DNA of 64,000 nt from Paracoccus sp. C2R09 (GTDB lineage Bacteria; Pseudomonadota; Alphaproteobacteria; Rhodobacterales; Rhodobacteraceae): contig NZ_JAHKQB010000014.1 in assembly GCF_018860625.1 (NCBI RefSeq), positions 248,001 through 312,000 on the forward strand. Reading direction: 5' to 3'. A program made the translations under genes and the position numbers. Positions within the stretch are counted from its first letter, which is position 1. The number at the start of each line of letters is the position of its first letter. Below are positions 36,282-45,085 of the stretch, piece after piece. The notes below the pieces were generated by a model. That model searched no databases. It saw only the letters and a program-made list of their open reading frames with translations, and had not been told where the DNA came from.

Positions 36282-36635
36282 ATGTTCCGGCCCCTGCCCA
36301 TATTGCTGGCGATCGCCATTGCGCTGACCTCGGTCGGGATCGGTGCCGCGCGCGGCACGATCGGCAGCGGCGGGCAGATCGTCCTGTGCACCGGGAACGG
36401 CGTCGTCACGGTGCCGGACGGGCGGGGCGGCGGCGACGTGCATCTCTGTCCGGACATGGCGCTGGCCTTCCTGCAGGCCCCCTTGCCGGCCGATGCGGGC
36501 CTGCCTGCCCGGGCGGGGCTGCCGCGATCCATCCATTGGCCGGACACGGCGCAGGCGATGCGTCCTGCCGGGGATGTGTCCTTCCGGGCGCGCGATCCGC
36601 CGGGCGGGTTTCCGAGAACGACCACGGAAACCTGA
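36282..36635 (+). CDS. Small exported protein, likely copper-related (DUF2946-like)
   Basis: 117 residues with an N-terminal hydrophobic signal (PLPILLAIAIALTSVGIG) ending before ARG. Two cysteines, in IVLCTGNGVVTV and VHLCPDMA, recall the CTG...CPD arrangement of Rhodobacterales DUF2946-type proteins. It ends 18 bases before the PCu(A)C chaperone gene, so the two are probably one operon; that context and the spaced cysteines suggest copper handling in the periplasm. Family naming is from memory and moderate. Confidence 0.65.
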   Translation: MFRPLPILLAIAIALTSVGIGAARGTIGSGGQIVLCTGNGVVTVPDGRGGGDVHLCPDMALAFLQAPLPADAGLPARAGLPRSIHWPDTAQAMRPAGDVSFRARDPPGGFPRTTTET

Positions 36636-36653
36636 ACCCCAAGGAACACGACC

Positions 36654-37121
36654 ATGAAACTTCTTCTTCCGACCGGCCTGCTGGCCCTGATGCCGATTGC
36701 GGCCTTCGCCCATGACGGAATGCATGTGAACGACGCCTTCGCCCGCAGCACCAACCCGGTGACCGCGGCGATCTTCATGCAGCTGGAAAACCACCGCGAT
36801 GTCGCCTGCACGCTGCAGGGCGTCACCTCGGACGCGGCCGAACGGGTCGAACTGCACACCCATGCCGAGGAAGACGGCGTCATGCGCATGGGCAAGATCG
36901 AGGGCGGGATCGAGATCCCGGCGGGCGAGGCGCACGAGATGATGCGCGGCGCGGACCATGTGATGATGATGGGCCTGACCGCGCCCCTGAAGGACGGCGA
37001 TCAGGTCGCCTTCACGCTGGATTTCGGCGATTGCGGCACGGTCGATGTCGATGCCGTCGTGGATAACGAACGCGGCGCGATGGATCACGGCGACGGGCAT
37101 GACGCCCATGCCGGACACTGA
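36654..37121 (+). CDS. Periplasmic copper chaperone PCu(A)C
   Basis: 155 residues with signal peptide (LLALMPIAAFA). The copper(I) ligands follow the H-M-x10-M-x21-H-x-M type pattern: LHTHAEEDGVMRMG near residue 64 and HEMMRGADHVMMMG near residue 93. A His-rich tail (MDHGDGHDAHAGH) extends the site and in related proteins binds Cu(II). It delivers copper to the CuA site or to cbb3 oxidase assembly factors. Tail-to-tail with the arylesterase. Confidence 0.92.
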   Translation: MKLLLPTGLLALMPIAAFAHDGMHVNDAFARSTNPVTAAIFMQLENHRDVACTLQGVTSDAAERVELHTHAEEDGVMRMGKIEGGIEIPAGEAHEMMRGADHVMMMGLTAPLKDGDQVAFTLDFGDCGTVDVDAVVDNERGAMDHGDGHDAHAGH

Positions 37122-37128
37122 TCGCTAA

Positions 37129-37782
37129 TCAGGCCGCCAGTCGGCCGATCAGCTGCGCCGTGACGGGGCCCAGTTCGGCCACGATGCGGCGCACCCCCTC
37201 GGCCGAGGCATGGACCCCGTCGGGCTGCAGCAGCGGCCCGCGCAGCTCGGGGTCGACCGCCGCCAGGGGCGCATAGAGATCGGGCAGCAGAAGCGCGCCG
37301 TGCCGTTCGGCCAGACGCGGCCACAGCGCGGCCCAATCCGCGCGCCAGTCGTCCGGGCCCTTGGGGGCCTGGATGCCCACCAGCAACAGGGGACGCCCGC
37401 CACGCCCCGCGCGGGTCAGGATCGCATCCAGATTGGGTTCGGCATCCGCCGCCGTCCAGCCGCGCAGCATGTCGTTGCCGCCCAGTTCAACCATGACGGC
37501 GTCGGGATCGTGGCGGGGCATCGAGACCTCGATCCGGATGCGCCCGCCATAGGTGGTATCGCCCGACAGGCCGCCATTCAGCAGCATCGCCGGACGATCC
37601 GCCGCCCTCAGCCATCCCGAAAGCTGCGGCACCAGCCCCTGATCCTGGTCCAGCCCGTATCCCGCCGTCAGGCTGTCGCCGAAGCACAGGATGCGCGGCG
37701 CCCCCTGGGCAAGTGCGGGAAGGGCAGGCGCAAGCGCGCCCGCGGCAGCAAGGGACAGCAGATGGCGGCGGTTCAGCTTCAT
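37129..37782 (-). CDS. Arylesterase / TesA-like GDSL hydrolase
   Basis: 217 residues with an export signal that begins KLNRRHLLSLAAAGALA (Tat-like RR but not a full consensus). SGNH blocks: FGDSLTAGYGLD (Ser nucleophile), GGLSGDTTYGG, ELGGNDMLRGW and the final DGVHASAEG (Asp-His). Like E. coli TesA it would hydrolyse esters or thioesters in the periplasm. The start overlaps the copA stop by four bases (ATGA), so it is transcribed behind copA. Confidence 0.9.
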   Translation of the reverse strand: MKLNRRHLLSLAAAGALAPALPALAQGAPRILCFGDSLTAGYGLDQDQGLVPQLSGWLRAADRPAMLLNGGLSGDTTYGGRIRIEVSMPRHDPDAVMVELGGNDMLRGWTAADAEPNLDAILTRAGRGGRPLLLVGIQAPKGPDDWRADWAALWPRLAERHGALLLPDLYAPLAAVDPELRGPLLQPDGVHASAEGVRRIVAELGPVTAQLIGRLAA

Positions 37783-40160
37783 GCGGCGGACCTCAGGCGT
37801 AGGGCATTGGTGATGACGAAGACCGATGACAGGGCCATCGCGCCAGCCCCCAGCATAGGCGACAGCTGCGGTCCGCCGAAAGGCACCAGCACCCCCATCG
37901 CGACCGGAATCAACGCGACGTTATAGGCGAATGCCCAGAAGAGGTTCTGCCGGATGTTGCGCATCACCGCCCGCGACAGGCGGATGGCCCGGGCCACGCC
38001 CTCGGGCTCGCCCGAGATGAGGACCGCGTCGGCGGCCTCGATGGCGATGTCGGTGCCGGTGCCGATGGCGATGCCCGTGGGCGCGGCGGCAAGGGCCGGG
38101 GCGTCGTTGATCCCGTCGCCGACGAAGACGCCGCCTTCGCCCAGCTCGCCGATCAGGCGCAGCTTGTCCTCGGGCAGAAGCCCGGCCTCGACCCGGTCGA
38201 TGCCCAGGCGGTCCGCCACCGCACGTGCCGTCTGCGGGCGGTCGCCCGACAGGATCGCGGTGCGCACGCCCATCTCGTGCAGCGCGGCGATCGCGGCCTT
38301 GGCCCCTTCGCGTTCGCGGTCGGCCAGTGACAGGGTGGCCATGTGCCGCCCGTCGATGGCCAGCAGCACCTCGGTGCCCTCGTCAGATCCGGCAAGGGCG
38401 GGCAGGGGGGCGATGCCCGCATCGCGAAGGGCCGCGGCATTGCCCAGCAGAATGCGCCGCCCCTCGACCAGCGCCTGCAGGCCACGACCGGGGGTGGCCT
38501 CGACCTCGGACGCCTCGGGCAGGGGGCCGTCATGGGCCGCAAGGATCGCCGCCGCCAGGGGATGTTCGGAACGTGCCTCGGCCGCGGCGGCAAGACGCAG
38601 CGCTTCGGACCGGTCGATCCCGTCGGTCAGGATGCCGGTCAGGCGGGGCTTGCCCTCGGTCAGGGTGCCGGTCTTGTCGAAGGCCACGATCTGCGCGTCA
38701 GCCAATCGCTGCAACGCGTCGCCGCGACGGAAGAGGATGCCCAGCTGCGCCGCGCGGCCCCCGCCCACCATGATGCCGACCGGCACGGCCAGCCCCATCG
38801 CGCAGGGGCAGGCGATGATCAGAACGGCCACGGCGGCGACGACGGCATGGGCCAGCCCCGGCCCGAAGGCCAGCCACAGAAGGAAGGTCAGTACCGACAG
38901 TCCGATGACGGCAGGCACGAAGACCCGCGTCACCCGATCGACCAGCGCCTGCACCGGCAGACGGGCGGATTGCGCATCGGCCACCATCTGCACGATCCGC
39001 GACAGCACCGTGTCCTGCCCCGTCGCCGTCACGCGATAGGTCAGCGCGGTCCGCCCGTTCATCGTGCCGCCGATCAGCCGGTCGCCCGGCGATTTCGAGA
39101 CCGGCAGCGCCTCGCCCGTCAGCATGGATTCGTCCAGATCGCCCCGGCCCTCGACCAGTTCGCCGTCCAGCGCCACGCGTTCGCCCGGGGCCAGCTGCAG
39201 CAGGTCGCCCGGCACCAGCGTTTCCACCGGAACCTGGCGGGGTTGGCCGTCGCGGATCAACGTCACGCTGTCGGGCCGCAGCGATACCAGCGCGCGGATG
39301 GCCTGCCCGGCCTGTCCGCGTGCCCGCGCCTCCAGCCAGCGGCCGGTCAGGATCAGCGTCACGATGACGGCCGCGGCTTCGAACCAGACAGCGCGCGATG
39401 CTTCGGGCACGATCTGGGGAGCAAGCGTCACCACGGTCGAGAAGGCGAAGGCCGCGCCCGAACCAAGTGCGACGAGGCTGTTCATCTCGGGCGCGCCGCG
39501 CAGCAGGGCGGGGATGCCCGCGCGGAAGAAGCGCCGCCCCGGAATGGCCAGCACCGCGAAGGCCAGCAGCATCTGAGCGACCCACAGCATGCGCATCGGA
39601 ACCAGCCCGTGCAGCCAGTCGTGGAAGCCGGGGAACACGTGGCCGCCCATCTCGGTCACGAAGATCGGCAGCGTCAGCAGGGCCGCCAGCAGCGCGTCGC
39701 GCGCAAGGGGGGCGGCCTCGTCCTCGGGGATGTCGGCGTGATCGGCGGCGGGGCGGGCAGGATAGCCCAGATCGGTCACGATCCCCGCCAGCGCCGCGGG
39801 GTCGAGGCTGGGCGCATGGGTGATCACGGCCTGATGGGTCGCAAGGTTCACCTGCGCCTCGGCGATCTCGGGGCGGTCCTGCAGGGCGCGTGTCACGCGA
39901 CCTGCACAGGACGCGCAGCTCATGCCCTCGATCGACAGGCGGGTGGTCTGCAGCTGCGCGGGATAGCCCGCATCGTCCAGCGCGCGGCGGATGTCGGACA
40001 GGCTGGCCTGTCCCAAACCGATGCGCGCGCTGCGCGTCATCGGGTTCACGGATTGCGATGCGATGCCGGGAACACCGTCCAGCGCGCGACCCACGCGGGT
40101 CGCGCATCCGGCGCAGCTGATCCCCGGAACGGGAAGTTCGATTTCAGTCGTGCTTGTCAT
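37779..40160 (-). CDS. copA: Copper-exporting P1B-type ATPase
   Basis: 793 residues. Two N-terminal metal-binding domains (GISCAGCATRV and GMSCASCAGRV), then eight membrane helices with the ion-path motif ACPCAMGLAVP near residue 452, the phosphorylation site DKTGTLTEG near residue 495, SEHPLAAA in the N-domain and GDGINDAPAL near residue 683. CPC with two CxxC domains means Cu+ export. The ATG at 40160 is preferred over a GTG at 40172 because of ggtgagg before it. A small Cys/His-rich ORF overlaps its start by 17 bases. Confidence 0.95.
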   Translation of the reverse strand: MTSTTEIELPVPGISCAGCATRVGRALDGVPGIASQSVNPMTRSARIGLGQASLSDIRRALDDAGYPAQLQTTRLSIEGMSCASCAGRVTRALQDRPEIAEAQVNLATHQAVITHAPSLDPAALAGIVTDLGYPARPAADHADIPEDEAAPLARDALLAALLTLPIFVTEMGGHVFPGFHDWLHGLVPMRMLWVAQMLLAFAVLAIPGRRFFRAGIPALLRGAPEMNSLVALGSGAAFAFSTVVTLAPQIVPEASRAVWFEAAAVIVTLILTGRWLEARARGQAGQAIRALVSLRPDSVTLIRDGQPRQVPVETLVPGDLLQLAPGERVALDGELVEGRGDLDESMLTGEALPVSKSPGDRLIGGTMNGRTALTYRVTATGQDTVLSRIVQMVADAQSARLPVQALVDRVTRVFVPAVIGLSVLTFLLWLAFGPGLAHAVVAAVAVLIIACPCAMGLAVPVGIMVGGGRAAQLGILFRRGDALQRLADAQIVAFDKTGTLTEGKPRLTGILTDGIDRSEALRLAAAAEARSEHPLAAAILAAHDGPLPEASEVEATPGRGLQALVEGRRILLGNAAALRDAGIAPLPALAGSDEGTEVLLAIDGRHMATLSLADREREGAKAAIAALHEMGVRTAILSGDRPQTARAVADRLGIDRVEAGLLPEDKLRLIGELGEGGVFVGDGINDAPALAAAPTGIAIGTGTDIAIEAADAVLISGEPEGVARAIRLSRAVMRNIRQNLFWAFAYNVALIPVAMGVLVPFGGPQLSPMLGAGAMALSSVFVITNALRLRSAA

Positions 40161-40413
40161 GATTGGCCTCACCAGGATTGCAGAAATTGGCTGCGATCGG
40201 TGGGGCCGGGGGCGCCTGCGGTCGTGCGGGTGCGCGATCGGGGGGATCGGTCGCGGGCCGGATCACGGCGGGGGGCAGGGGGTGGCATGCGGCGCGCGAC
40301 AGGCGCCTGCGGGCCGAGACATGGCAGCGGCACGACCTGTCGCCCCGTCCGCGGCAGAGATGCGGCGGGCGTGTGCTTGCCTTGCGGGCATGACAGGTGT
40401 GGGCCTCTTCCAT
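40144..40413 (-). CDS. Cys/His- and Pro-rich small ORF overlapping the copA start
   Basis: 89 residues from ATG 40413. It has six cysteines, several as Cys-His pairs (HTCHARKA, RSCRCHV, RAACHPLPP), followed by a proline-rich stretch (PQAPPAPP) near the C-terminus. Third codon positions are mostly G or C, as in real genes here. Its stop lies 17 bases inside copA, which allows coupling. Cys motif plus C-terminal prolines recalls CutF-type copper leader proteins of Rhodobacter, but there is no signal peptide and no clear ribosome site. It may also be a chance frame. Confidence 0.4.
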   Translation of the reverse strand: MEEAHTCHARKASTRPPHLCRGRGDRSCRCHVSARRRLSRAACHPLPPAVIRPATDPPDRAPARPQAPPAPPIAANFCNPGEANHDKHD

Positions 40414-40415
40414 GT

Positions 40416-40437
40416 GCAACAGATGTGGGTCTGTTGC
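40416..40437. promoter_or_regulatory. Inverted repeat upstream of copA and its leader ORF
   Basis: Perfect 8-bp arms GCAACAGA and TCTGTTGC with a six-base spacer. On the minus strand TTGACC (40448-40443) lies five bases before it, so the dyad falls between a -35-like box and the place of a -10, the layout of MerR-type copper operators. The -10 is poor. Confidence 0.45.
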
Positions 40438-40538
40438 GTTTGGGTCAAGGCCCCGGTGCCATCACGCCTCGTCTCGGTTGCGGGAAGGATGCGTTTCGCG
40501 GTATCGCAAGGGGCAAGACAGACAGAAGGATACGGACC

Positions 40539-41090
40539 ATGAACCGCCGTCAGATGATCCTTTCGGCCCTGCCGTTGATCGCCATGCCCGCGCTGGCCTC
40601 GGCACAGGCAGCGCCTGCCGCCGACCCCTATGTCCCGACCGAGGTCGCGATCCGCGACGATTTCGAGGTCGGCAGCATCGTCGTCGTCAGCAAGGATTTC
40701 TTCCTCTATCACGTTGTGGCCCCGGGCCGTGCGGTGCGTTACGGCGTGGCCGTCGGCACGGCCGAGCTTGTCTGGAAGGGCAAGGCCACCATCGGCCGCA
40801 AGGTCGAATGGCCCAGCTGGCGTCCGACCCAGTCGATGATCGAGCGCGACCCCGACGCATATGCGAAATATGCCGACGGGATGCCGGGCGGTCCGAAGAA
40901 CCCGCTTGGGGCACGCGCGCTGTATCTCTACGACAAGAACGGCAACGACACGGCGATCCGCATCCATGGCACGACCAATCCCGGCTCGATCGGCAAGGCC
41001 GTGTCCAACGGTTGCCTGCGCATGCGCAACGAGGCCGTGATCGCGCTGTTCGAAAAGGTGCCGCTCGGCACGCCCGTCTACGTCTTCTGA
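40539..41090 (+). CDS. L,D-transpeptidase (YkuD family)
   Basis: 183 residues with signal peptide (MILSALPLIAMPALASAQA). The catalytic motif HGTTNPGSIGKAVSNGCLRM, near residues 149-168, contains the His and the Cys nucleophile of the YkuD domain. Such enzymes make 3-3 cross-links in peptidoglycan or attach proteins to it. Short, with no LysM or PG-binding domain. Divergent from the copA unit. Confidence 0.94.
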   Translation: MNRRQMILSALPLIAMPALASAQAAPAADPYVPTEVAIRDDFEVGSIVVVSKDFFLYHVVAPGRAVRYGVAVGTAELVWKGKATIGRKVEWPSWRPTQSMIERDPDAYAKYADGMPGGPKNPLGARALYLYDKNGNDTAIRIHGTTNPGSIGKAVSNGCLRMRNEAVIALFEKVPLGTPVYVF

Positions 41091-41092
41091 TC

Positions 41093-42142
41093 TTGGCACT
41101 TCGTCTGGACGGCATCTCGGGGCCCGCGCTTGCGGGCTTCGACGACGTGATCGATGTACGCTCGCCCGCAGAATACGCCGAGGATCATCTGCCCGGGGCG
41201 ATCAACCTGCCGGTGCTGAGCGATGACGAACGGGTGCAGGTCGGCACCATCTACAAGCAGGTCTCGCCCTTCGATGCGCGGCGGATGGGCGCGGCGATGG
41301 TCGCAGCCAATGCCGCGCGCCATATCGCGGGGCCGCTTGCCAACCGCGACGGGGGGTGGAAGCCGCTGGTCTATTGCTGGCGGGGCGGCCAACGTTCTGG
41401 CAGCTTCGAGGTGATCCTGAAGCAGATCGGCTGGCGCGTGAACCGCATCGAGGGCGGATACAAGTCTTGGCGCGCGCTTGTCGTGGACCGCCTGCAGAAC
41501 GGCCCGATCCCGTCGCCCGTCGTGGTGCTGGACGGCAATACCGGCAGCGCCAAGACCGAGATCCTGCACCGGCTGGCCGCGCGGGGGCATCAGGTGATCG
41601 ACCTGGAAGGTCTGGCGCGGCATCGCGGCAGCCTGTTCGGTGCGGTGGCCGAAGGTCAGCCCAGCCAGAAGATGTTCGAGGGCCGCCTTGCCGCGCAGAT
41701 CGAGGCGCTGGATCCCGCCCGCCCGGTCCTGGTCGAGGCCGAGAGCAGCCGCATCGGCAATATCACCGTTCCCAAGGCGATGTGGCAGGCGATCTGCGCC
41801 GCGCCCCGTCTGCGGTTGGAGATTCCGGTCGAGGCGCGCGCCGCCTATACCGCGCTGCGATATGACGACATGGTGGCCGACCCCGACCGGGTGCAGGCAA
41901 TCCTGGCACGGCTTGCGCCCCAGCATCCGGCCGACCGGATCGAGGAATGGCGCGGGCAGCTTGCGCGCCACGAATGGAAGGAATTGTCGCAAGGACTGCT
42001 GCGCGATCATTACGATCCGCGTTACCTCAAGCACCGCCTGCGCTATGCCGAACGCGAGACGGGCGTGCTGGTGCTGGACGGTCTGGACGATCTGGAACTG
42101 GCGGCGGGCCGGGTCGAAGACGCGCTGGCCCGCCTGTCCTGA
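41093..42142 (+). CDS. mnmH: tRNA 2-selenouridine synthase MnmH (SelU)
   Basis: 349 residues. Rhodanese domain with catalytic Cys in LVYCWRGGQRSGS near residue 98, then a P-loop domain with DGNTGSAKTEIL near residue 146. The enzyme geranylates and then selenates the wobble 2-thiouridine of tRNA-Lys, -Glu and -Gln. The only plausible start is a TTG at 41093, two bases after the L,D-transpeptidase stop, without a clear ribosome site; it is probably coupled to termination of the gene before. selD is not in the window. Confidence 0.92.
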   Translation: MALRLDGISGPALAGFDDVIDVRSPAEYAEDHLPGAINLPVLSDDERVQVGTIYKQVSPFDARRMGAAMVAANAARHIAGPLANRDGGWKPLVYCWRGGQRSGSFEVILKQIGWRVNRIEGGYKSWRALVVDRLQNGPIPSPVVVLDGNTGSAKTEILHRLAARGHQVIDLEGLARHRGSLFGAVAEGQPSQKMFEGRLAAQIEALDPARPVLVEAESSRIGNITVPKAMWQAICAAPRLRLEIPVEARAAYTALRYDDMVADPDRVQAILARLAPQHPADRIEEWRGQLARHEWKELSQGLLRDHYDPRYLKHRLRYAERETGVLVLDGLDDLELAAGRVEDALARLS

Positions 42143-42172
42143 TCGGTCGGCCCCGGTCAGTTGGGCCCCGGG

Positions 42173-42976
42173 TCAGTCAGCCTCGCGCAGGAAGCGGCGC
42201 AGCAGCTTTTCCAGCTTGGCAGCCCCGATCGGGGCCATCGCCTTGGTATGGTCGTGGCTGATCGATTCGTCCGACAGCCCCGCCCCCATGTTCGTCACGA
42301 CCGAGATCGCCGTGGCACGAAGCCCCAGGAACCGCGCAAGGATGATCTCGGGGACGGTGGACATGCCGACCGCATCGGCACCCAGCACGCGGGCGGCACG
42401 GATCTCGGCCGGGGTCTCGAAGCTGGGCCCCGAGAACCAGCAATAGACGCCCTGCGGCAGGTCGACCCCCTCGGCCCTGGCCGCGGCCAGCAGCCCCTGG
42501 CGCATCTGCGCGTCATGGGCATCGGTCATGGGAACGAAGCGGGCATCGGTCGCCTCGCCGATCAGCGGGTTGGTGCCTGCAAAGGCGATGTGGTCGTTCA
42601 GCAGCATCAGCCCGCCGGGCGGGATGTCGGGGCGCAGCGACCCCGCCGCATTCGTCAGGATCAGCCGCGTGCAGCCAAGCGCCGCCAGCACTTCGAGCGG
42701 CAGGCGCATCGCATCCGCCCGCCCGGATTCGTAGTAATGCGACCGCCCGCCGAAGACCGCGACGCGCCGTCCCTCCAGCTGGCCTATGACCAGCTGGGGC
42801 ACATGGCCCGACACGCCCGCATGGGGAAAGCCCGGCAGGTCGGTATAGGGGATGGCCGTGCCCTCGATCTTCTCGGACAGGTGGCCCAGCCCCGATCCCA
42901 GGGTCAGGGCGTATTCGGGGGCCTCCTCACCCGCGCGGTCGCGGATGAGGGCTGCAAGCTCAGCGCTCCTTGACAT
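42173..42976 (-). CDS. punA: Purine-nucleoside phosphorylase
   Basis: 267 residues of the trimeric PNP type (family PNP/MTAP). Motifs: TLGSGLGHLSE (phosphate loop), GRSHYYESG, TNAAGSLRPD and VGMSTVPE; SVVTNMGAGLS near the C-terminus holds the purine-binding Asn. It splits inosine or guanosine with phosphate to base and ribose-1-phosphate. Last gene of a nucleoside-uptake operon: its start overlaps the permease stop by 17 bases. Confidence 0.93.
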   Translation of the reverse strand: MSRSAELAALIRDRAGEEAPEYALTLGSGLGHLSEKIEGTAIPYTDLPGFPHAGVSGHVPQLVIGQLEGRRVAVFGGRSHYYESGRADAMRLPLEVLAALGCTRLILTNAAGSLRPDIPPGGLMLLNDHIAFAGTNPLIGEATDARFVPMTDAHDAQMRQGLLAAARAEGVDLPQGVYCWFSGPSFETPAEIRAARVLGADAVGMSTVPEIILARFLGLRATAISVVTNMGAGLSDESISHDHTKAMAPIGAAKLEKLLRRFLREAD

Positions 42977-43988
42977 AGGGCTCTCCTCCGGCGCGGGGGG
43001 GGATCGCGCGGCCCACGAAGCCCGCAAGGATGATCACCGTCAGGATGTAGGGCAGGGCGTTCATGAACATGGACGGCACCACGATGATCCCCAGATCCAG
43101 GTTGGGATAGAGGTTCGCGATCGCCTCGAGCAGGCCGAAGAGGAAGGTCGCGAACAGCGCCTGCCACGGCTTCCACTTGGCGAAGATCAGCGCGGCCAGT
43201 GCGATGAAGCCGCGGCCTGCCGTCATCTCCTTGACGAAGCCCGCCGACAGGCCCGTGGCCAGGTATGCCCCCGCGATGCCGGTCAGGACGCCGCAGATCG
43301 CCACCGCGGCATAGCGCAGCCGTGTGACCGACACGCCCGCCGTATCGACCGAGGCCGGGTTTTCCCCGACCGCGCGCAGACGCAGCCCGAAGCGGGTGCG
43401 GAACAGCACCCACCAGGTCAGCGGCACCATGGCAAAGGCCACATAGACGAGGATCGTCTGCCCCGAGATCAGCTCGGAATAGATGGGACCAAGAACCGGC
43501 ACGCCCGACAGCGCTTCCGCGAAGGGCAGGGTGATCGGGTTGAACCGGCCCGCCCCGCTGAGCGACGGCGTGCGCCCGCCCAGCCCGAAGACGTTCTGAC
43601 CGATCAGGACCGTCAGCCCCGAGGCCAGGAAGTTGATCGCGACGCCTGCGATCAGCTGGTTGCCCCGGAACGTGATCGAGGCAAGCCCGTGGATCAGCGA
43701 CAGCGCCAGCGCGCCCGCGATCCCGGCCAGCAGCCCCAGCCACGCGCTGCCGGTCAGATAGGCTGCGGACGCGGCGGTGAAGGCCGCCATCAGCATCTTG
43801 CCTTCCAGCCCGATGTCGAAGACGCCCGCGCGTTCGGAATAGAGGCCCGCAAGGCAGGCCAGCAGCAGCGGCGTCATCAGACGCAGCGCGCTGTCGATGC
43901 CCTGCTGAGCCGCGCGCGCATCGACGAAGGCCCAGATCAGGCAGATCGCGACCACGATGATGGCGGTGAGGGAATCCTTGATCCTCAT
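42960..43988 (-). CDS. Nucleoside ABC transporter, second permease
   Basis: 342 residues, about eight to nine membrane segments, branched-chain/ribose permease superfamily. FDIGLEGKMLMAAF and GENPASVDTAGVSVTRLRY (the coupling-helix region) are characteristic of the permease that pairs with BMP-type binding proteins (YufQ/NupQ-like). Four-base overlap with the first permease. Confidence 0.92.
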   Translation of the reverse strand: MRIKDSLTAIIVVAICLIWAFVDARAAQQGIDSALRLMTPLLLACLAGLYSERAGVFDIGLEGKMLMAAFTAASAAYLTGSAWLGLLAGIAGALALSLIHGLASITFRGNQLIAGVAINFLASGLTVLIGQNVFGLGGRTPSLSGAGRFNPITLPFAEALSGVPVLGPIYSELISGQTILVYVAFAMVPLTWWVLFRTRFGLRLRAVGENPASVDTAGVSVTRLRYAAVAICGVLTGIAGAYLATGLSAGFVKEMTAGRGFIALAALIFAKWKPWQALFATFLFGLLEAIANLYPNLDLGIIVVPSMFMNALPYILTVIILAGFVGRAIPPRAGGEPYVKER

Positions 43989-45085
43989 TCCGCGGCCTCC
44001 TTCCGGCGCAGGCGCAGGAACAGGCGTTCCAGCGGCATCCGCACCATGTTGTCCAGCGCGCCGGTGAACAGGATCACCAAGGCCTGGATGACGATGATCA
44101 GTTCCCGCGGGATCGAGGTCCAGAGCGCGAGTTCACCCCCGCCCTGATAGAGGAACCCGAAGAGAAGGGCCGCAAGCAGCACGCCGAAGGGATGGTTGCG
44201 CCCCATCAGCGCCACGGCGATGCCGATGAAGCCCGCGCCCTCGACCGCGTTCAGGACAAGACGCTCGGCCTCGCCCATGACGTTGTTGATGGCCATGAGG
44301 CCCGCCAGCCCGCCCGAGATCAGCATCGCGATCACGGTGATCCGCACGGGGTTGATGCCCGCATAGACGGCGCCCGGTTCGGATTTCCCCAGGGCCCGGA
44401 TCTCGTAGCCCAGCCGCGTGCGCCAGATCAGCAGCCAGATCAGCAGGCAGGCGATCAGCGCCACGAAGAAGGTGACGTTGGCGGGCGTGTTGCGGCCCCA
44501 TTCGAAGCCGAAACGCGCGAAGGCGTCCGACAGCGTGGGCAAATTCGTCGATTCGGGGAAACGCGCCGATGCCGGGTCCATGCTGCCCACGGGGCGCAGC
44601 AGCCGCACGAGGACATAGTTCAGCGCCGCGGCGGCGATGAAGTTGAACATGATCGTCGTGATGACGATGTGGCTGCCGCGCTTCGCCTGAAGGATCGCGG
44701 GGATGAAGGCCCATGCGGCCCCCAGGATCGCGGCCCCGATCATCGCGACCGGCAGCGCGAGCGCCCAATGCGGCAACGGGATGTAGAGAAGCGCCAGCGC
44801 GACGCCCAGGCCCCCCATCGCGGCCTGACCCTCACCGCCGATATTGAACAGGCTGGCATGATAGGCGACCATCACGGCCAGCCCGGTAAAGATGAAGTTC
44901 GTCGCGTAATACAGCGTGAACCCCCAGCCATAGCTGGACCCGAGCGCGCCCTGCACCATGGTCTTCATCGCTTCCCACGGGCTTTCCCCGATGGCAAGGA
45001 TCACCAGCGCCGAGATCGCCATCGCCAGCACCAGCGAGATCAGCGGTGTCAGGATGACATCCGCCCATTTCGGCATCTTGTCCAT
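43985..45085 (-). CDS. Nucleoside ABC transporter, first permease
   Basis: 366 residues, polytopic. It has FNIGGEGQAAMGGLGVALAL and RALGKSEPGAVYAGINPVR, the signatures of the YufP/NupP-like partner permease. Starts on the last base of the ATPase gene stop and overlaps the next permease by four bases. Confidence 0.92.
   Translation of the reverse strand: MDKMPKWADVILTPLISLVLAMAISALVILAIGESPWEAMKTMVQGALGSSYGWGFTLYYATNFIFTGLAVMVAYHASLFNIGGEGQAAMGGLGVALALLYIPLPHWALALPVAMIGAAILGAAWAFIPAILQAKRGSHIVITTIMFNFIAAAALNYVLVRLLRPVGSMDPASARFPESTNLPTLSDAFARFGFEWGRNTPANVTFFVALIACLLIWLLIWRTRLGYEIRALGKSEPGAVYAGINPVRITVIAMLISGGLAGLMAINNVMGEAERLVLNAVEGAGFIGIAVALMGRNHPFGVLLAALLFGFLYQGGGELALWTSIPRELIIVIQALVILFTGALDNMVRMPLERLFLRLRRKEAAE

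Noticed and set aside
40163-40393. Plus-strand 76-residue frame opposite the copA leader
   Set aside because: Gly/Arg-rich, no ribosome site, and it begins within the copA start region on the opposite strand.
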